NCBI GenBank assembly: GCA_004293295.1
Contig: RDYC01000310.1
Coordinates: 1-7,005, forward strand
DNA: 7,005 nt
Source: Bacteroidota bacterium
Lineage (GTDB): Bacteria > Bacteroidota > Bacteroidia > UKL13-3
Direction: 5' to 3'
Shown here: positions 5,404 through 7,005 of the stretch, in pieces
Position numbering within the stretch: the first letter of the stretch is position 1
Layout of the letters: the number at the start of each line of letters is the position of its first letter
Translations under genes and position numbers: made by a program
The notes under the pieces: generated by a model
Seen by the model: the letters and a program-made list of their open reading frames with translations, nothing else
Told to the model about the DNA's origin: nothing
Database searches by the model: none

Positions 5404-7005
5404 TTATTTTTTATACTTGAATTTTTCGTTTTTATCCCATAATCCCCAAGATGTTCCCAACTTTCCTTCTTGAATAACTTTCCATGACTCATCAAAAGAA
5501 GAGAAATGAAACAGCTCTATGTTGTTATTTTTGGCCCATTCTTGCGAGCTGATAAAATACTTCATAGCATTTACTCTTGATGGTATGGCGCTTTCAACCG
5601 TTTCTCCAACACTAGGCCATCCCGTTTCTGTAACAATAACCCTTTTGCCATTGCTTACCTCTTTGGTTACTTCAAACATATTAGAAAGATACGACATTGA
5701 ATAATCAATAGCAGCTCCTTCCCAAAAAGGATAGAAATTACACAACACCAAGTCGCAAACCTCCAGCAGTTTTGGTCTGTCTATAAATTGATAATAGGCA
5801 TCCACATAACCTACTTCAATATGACTTGGAATGGCTTTCTTCACTTTTTCGATATAACCAATCAATTCTGCCTCATCAATTTCGTTTCTATGCAGTACCT
5901 CATTACCCACCGCAGCAATATTAACCAACCCGGCATTGGCCAATTTAATTAACGCCTGTATTTCTCTTTCGTTTCGTTCTCTGTCGTTACTTATCCATGC
6001 ACCAACTATTGTTTTAATGCCTTTTTGATTGGCTATCTCCGGTATTAATTCATTTCCCTCAGTAGCAGAAAACGTTCTAATCCATTTGGTATGTGGGGCA
6101 ATCAACTCCAACCTTCTTCTGATTTGTTCTTTTGATAAAATATCTCCGGCCTTTTGTCCTTCTACGTAAGGGCTGAAACATAACCCATTTAAGCCTGAAT
6201 TAAATTGTGTAGCAAATAGCGTTTCCAATTCAGCTTCACTTTTTTTGCTATAATCTGTTCCGATAATTTTATCCAAATTACGGTTTTGAAGCAATGAATA
6301 CAATTTGCCAGAAAGATAACCGGAAGATTGTTTGTTTGCAGGTGCTTTCCTTTTATCAAGAAGATTTCTTACTTCTCTGGCTTTGGCCTCATCAATATTA
6401 TAATCTTTCATTGCCCATAAAGCAATTGATGTTCCTAATATGGGAATCCCTACAAAGAAAATCCTTAGCCAAAACATGGTTTCATCTGTTTGTGTTGCTG
6501 CATTAGATTGAAAACTTACTAAGGAAAGAATTAAGCCACTTATTAATCCTGCCACAGCTGTTCCAAACTTTACCATCCACCAATAAATAGCACCTAAGCT
6601 GCCTTCTCTTCTTTTACCTGTGTTTAACTCATCAATATCAATTACATCAGAAGTCATTGACATCATTAATGTAAACAAACTACCAATACCAAAAGAAAAG
6701 AAAGGTAGGGCAAAAAGAAAAAGGTAAGGCTTACCCGGCACAAAAAGCAAAAACAGCAAAATGTAACCTAGTATTGAAATACTTTGAGAAAGCAAAAATG
6801 CCTTCTTTTTTCCAAGTACTTTAGACATTCGAGCTACAATAGGTATCACAAAAACAGTGGTTATAATTGCTCCTATACTGCCAAACAATGTCGGCCATAA
6901 TCCAAATCCCTCTTCATTTCCTTTAAATAAATAGTATTTTATAATAAAGTAAGAAAAGCCAGCGGTTGTTTGAAAAGCATTGAATATTAAAAAAGTAGCT
7001 ATACA
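5404..7005 (-). CDS. GPH sugar symporter fused to a GH17 domain, 5' end missing
   Basis: The frame is open from the right edge to the TAA at 5406-5404, giving 533 visible residues; the true start lies outside the window. Visible residues 1-200 hold about six membrane segments (approximately 1-27, 40-59, 69-90, 93-116, 140-163, 177-199). These correspond to the C-terminal half of a GPH-type (MelB-like) cation:sugar symporter, with the family's MMSMTSDVIDIDE and TGKRREG loop followed by YWWMVKFGTA. A charged linker (about 200-230) leads into a full GH17 domain (about 264-530): CFSPYVEGQKAG, acid/base Glu369 in AAVGNEV, NFYPFWEG, nucleophile Glu460 in VIVTETGWPSVGE and FHFSSFDESWK. MelB-type carriers have a cytoplasmic C terminus, so the catalytic domain should face the cytosol and could act on sugar as it emerges. 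It is followed 11 bp later by a soluble GH17 gene. A short TTG-initiated frame at 6888 exists but cuts through the transporter and is not the start. No frameshift or stop separates the two parts. Confidence 0.9.
   Translation of the reverse strand, partial: CIATFLIFNAFQTTAGFSYFIIKYYLFKGNEEGFGLWPTLFGSIGAIITTVFVIPIVARMSKVLGKKKAFLLSQSISILGYILLFLLFVPGKPYLFLFALPFFSFGIGSLFTLMMSMTSDVIDIDELNTGKRREGSLGAIYWWMVKFGTAVAGLISGLILSLVSFQSNAATQTDETMFWLRIFFVGIPILGTSIALWAMKDYNIDEAKAREVRNLLDKRKAPANKQSSGYLSGKLYSLLQNRNLDKIIGTDYSKKSEAELETLFATQFNSGLNGLCFSPYVEGQKAGDILSKEQIRRRLELIAPHTKWIRTFSATEGNELIPEIANQKGIKTIVGAWISNDRERNEREIQALIKLANAGLVNIAAVGNEVLHRNEIDEAELIGYIEKVKKAIPSHIEVGYVDAYYQFIDRPKLLEVCDLVLCNFYPFWEGAAIDYSMSYLSNMFEVTKEVSNGKRVIVTETGWPSVGETVESAIPSRVNAMKYFISSQEWAKNNNIELFHFSSFDESWKVIQEGKLGTSWGLWDKNEKFKYKK

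Noticed and set aside
6886..6888. TTG as the start of the transporter-GH17 gene
   Set aside because: The frame is open for another 39 codons to the edge and these codons encode membrane-segment sequence of the same carrier, so the real start is outside the window.

Overview
The window comes from a low-GC member of the Bacteroidota. Three things point there: a protein ending in a type IX secretion (T9SS) sorting domain, a Nudix-type sugar regulator of the NrtR/AraR kind, and genes that lack Shine-Dalgarno sites. A Bacteroidota-style lipoprotein start (Cys-Lys-Lys-Asp after the signal peptide) agrees. Genus and family cannot be settled from this sequence.

Layout from left to right: (1) the first 76 codons of a small lipoprotein gene on the minus strand, cut by the left edge; (2) a strong hairpin terminator at about 363-400; (3) a minus-strand gene (420-2255) for a secreted, non-catalytic protein with one N-terminal beta-sandwich-like domain, two near-identical 169-residue repeats and a T9SS tail; (4) a 110-bp divergent promoter region with a near-perfect 35-bp palindrome at 2303-2337; (5) a plus-strand gene (2365-3090) for a Nudix-fold transcriptional regulator with a ruined catalytic box; (6) 434 bp without a gene (3091-3524), filled by eight short palindromes, six of them spaced 51-52 bp apart; (7) a tight minus-strand operon running in from the right edge: a GPH-type sugar symporter fused to a glycoside hydrolase family 17 (GH17) domain, then two separate GH17-like proteins.

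Working model: this is part of a beta-glucan (probably beta-1,3-glucan, laminarin-like) utilisation locus. The secreted repeat protein would bind glucan at the cell surface. The symporter would bring oligosaccharides across the inner membrane, and its own cytoplasmic GH17 domain plus two soluble GH17 proteins without signal peptides would process them inside. The Nudix regulator would sense a sugar or sugar derivative and act at the palindrome. GH17 family membership, the fusion and the palindrome can be read from the sequence. Substrate, regulatory target and surface binding are inference. No SusC/SusD pair lies in the window.

The most unusual items are the transporter-GH17 fusion, the three-copy intracellular GH17 set, the divergent operator palindrome, and the periodic palindrome array between the convergent regulator and GH17 operon.
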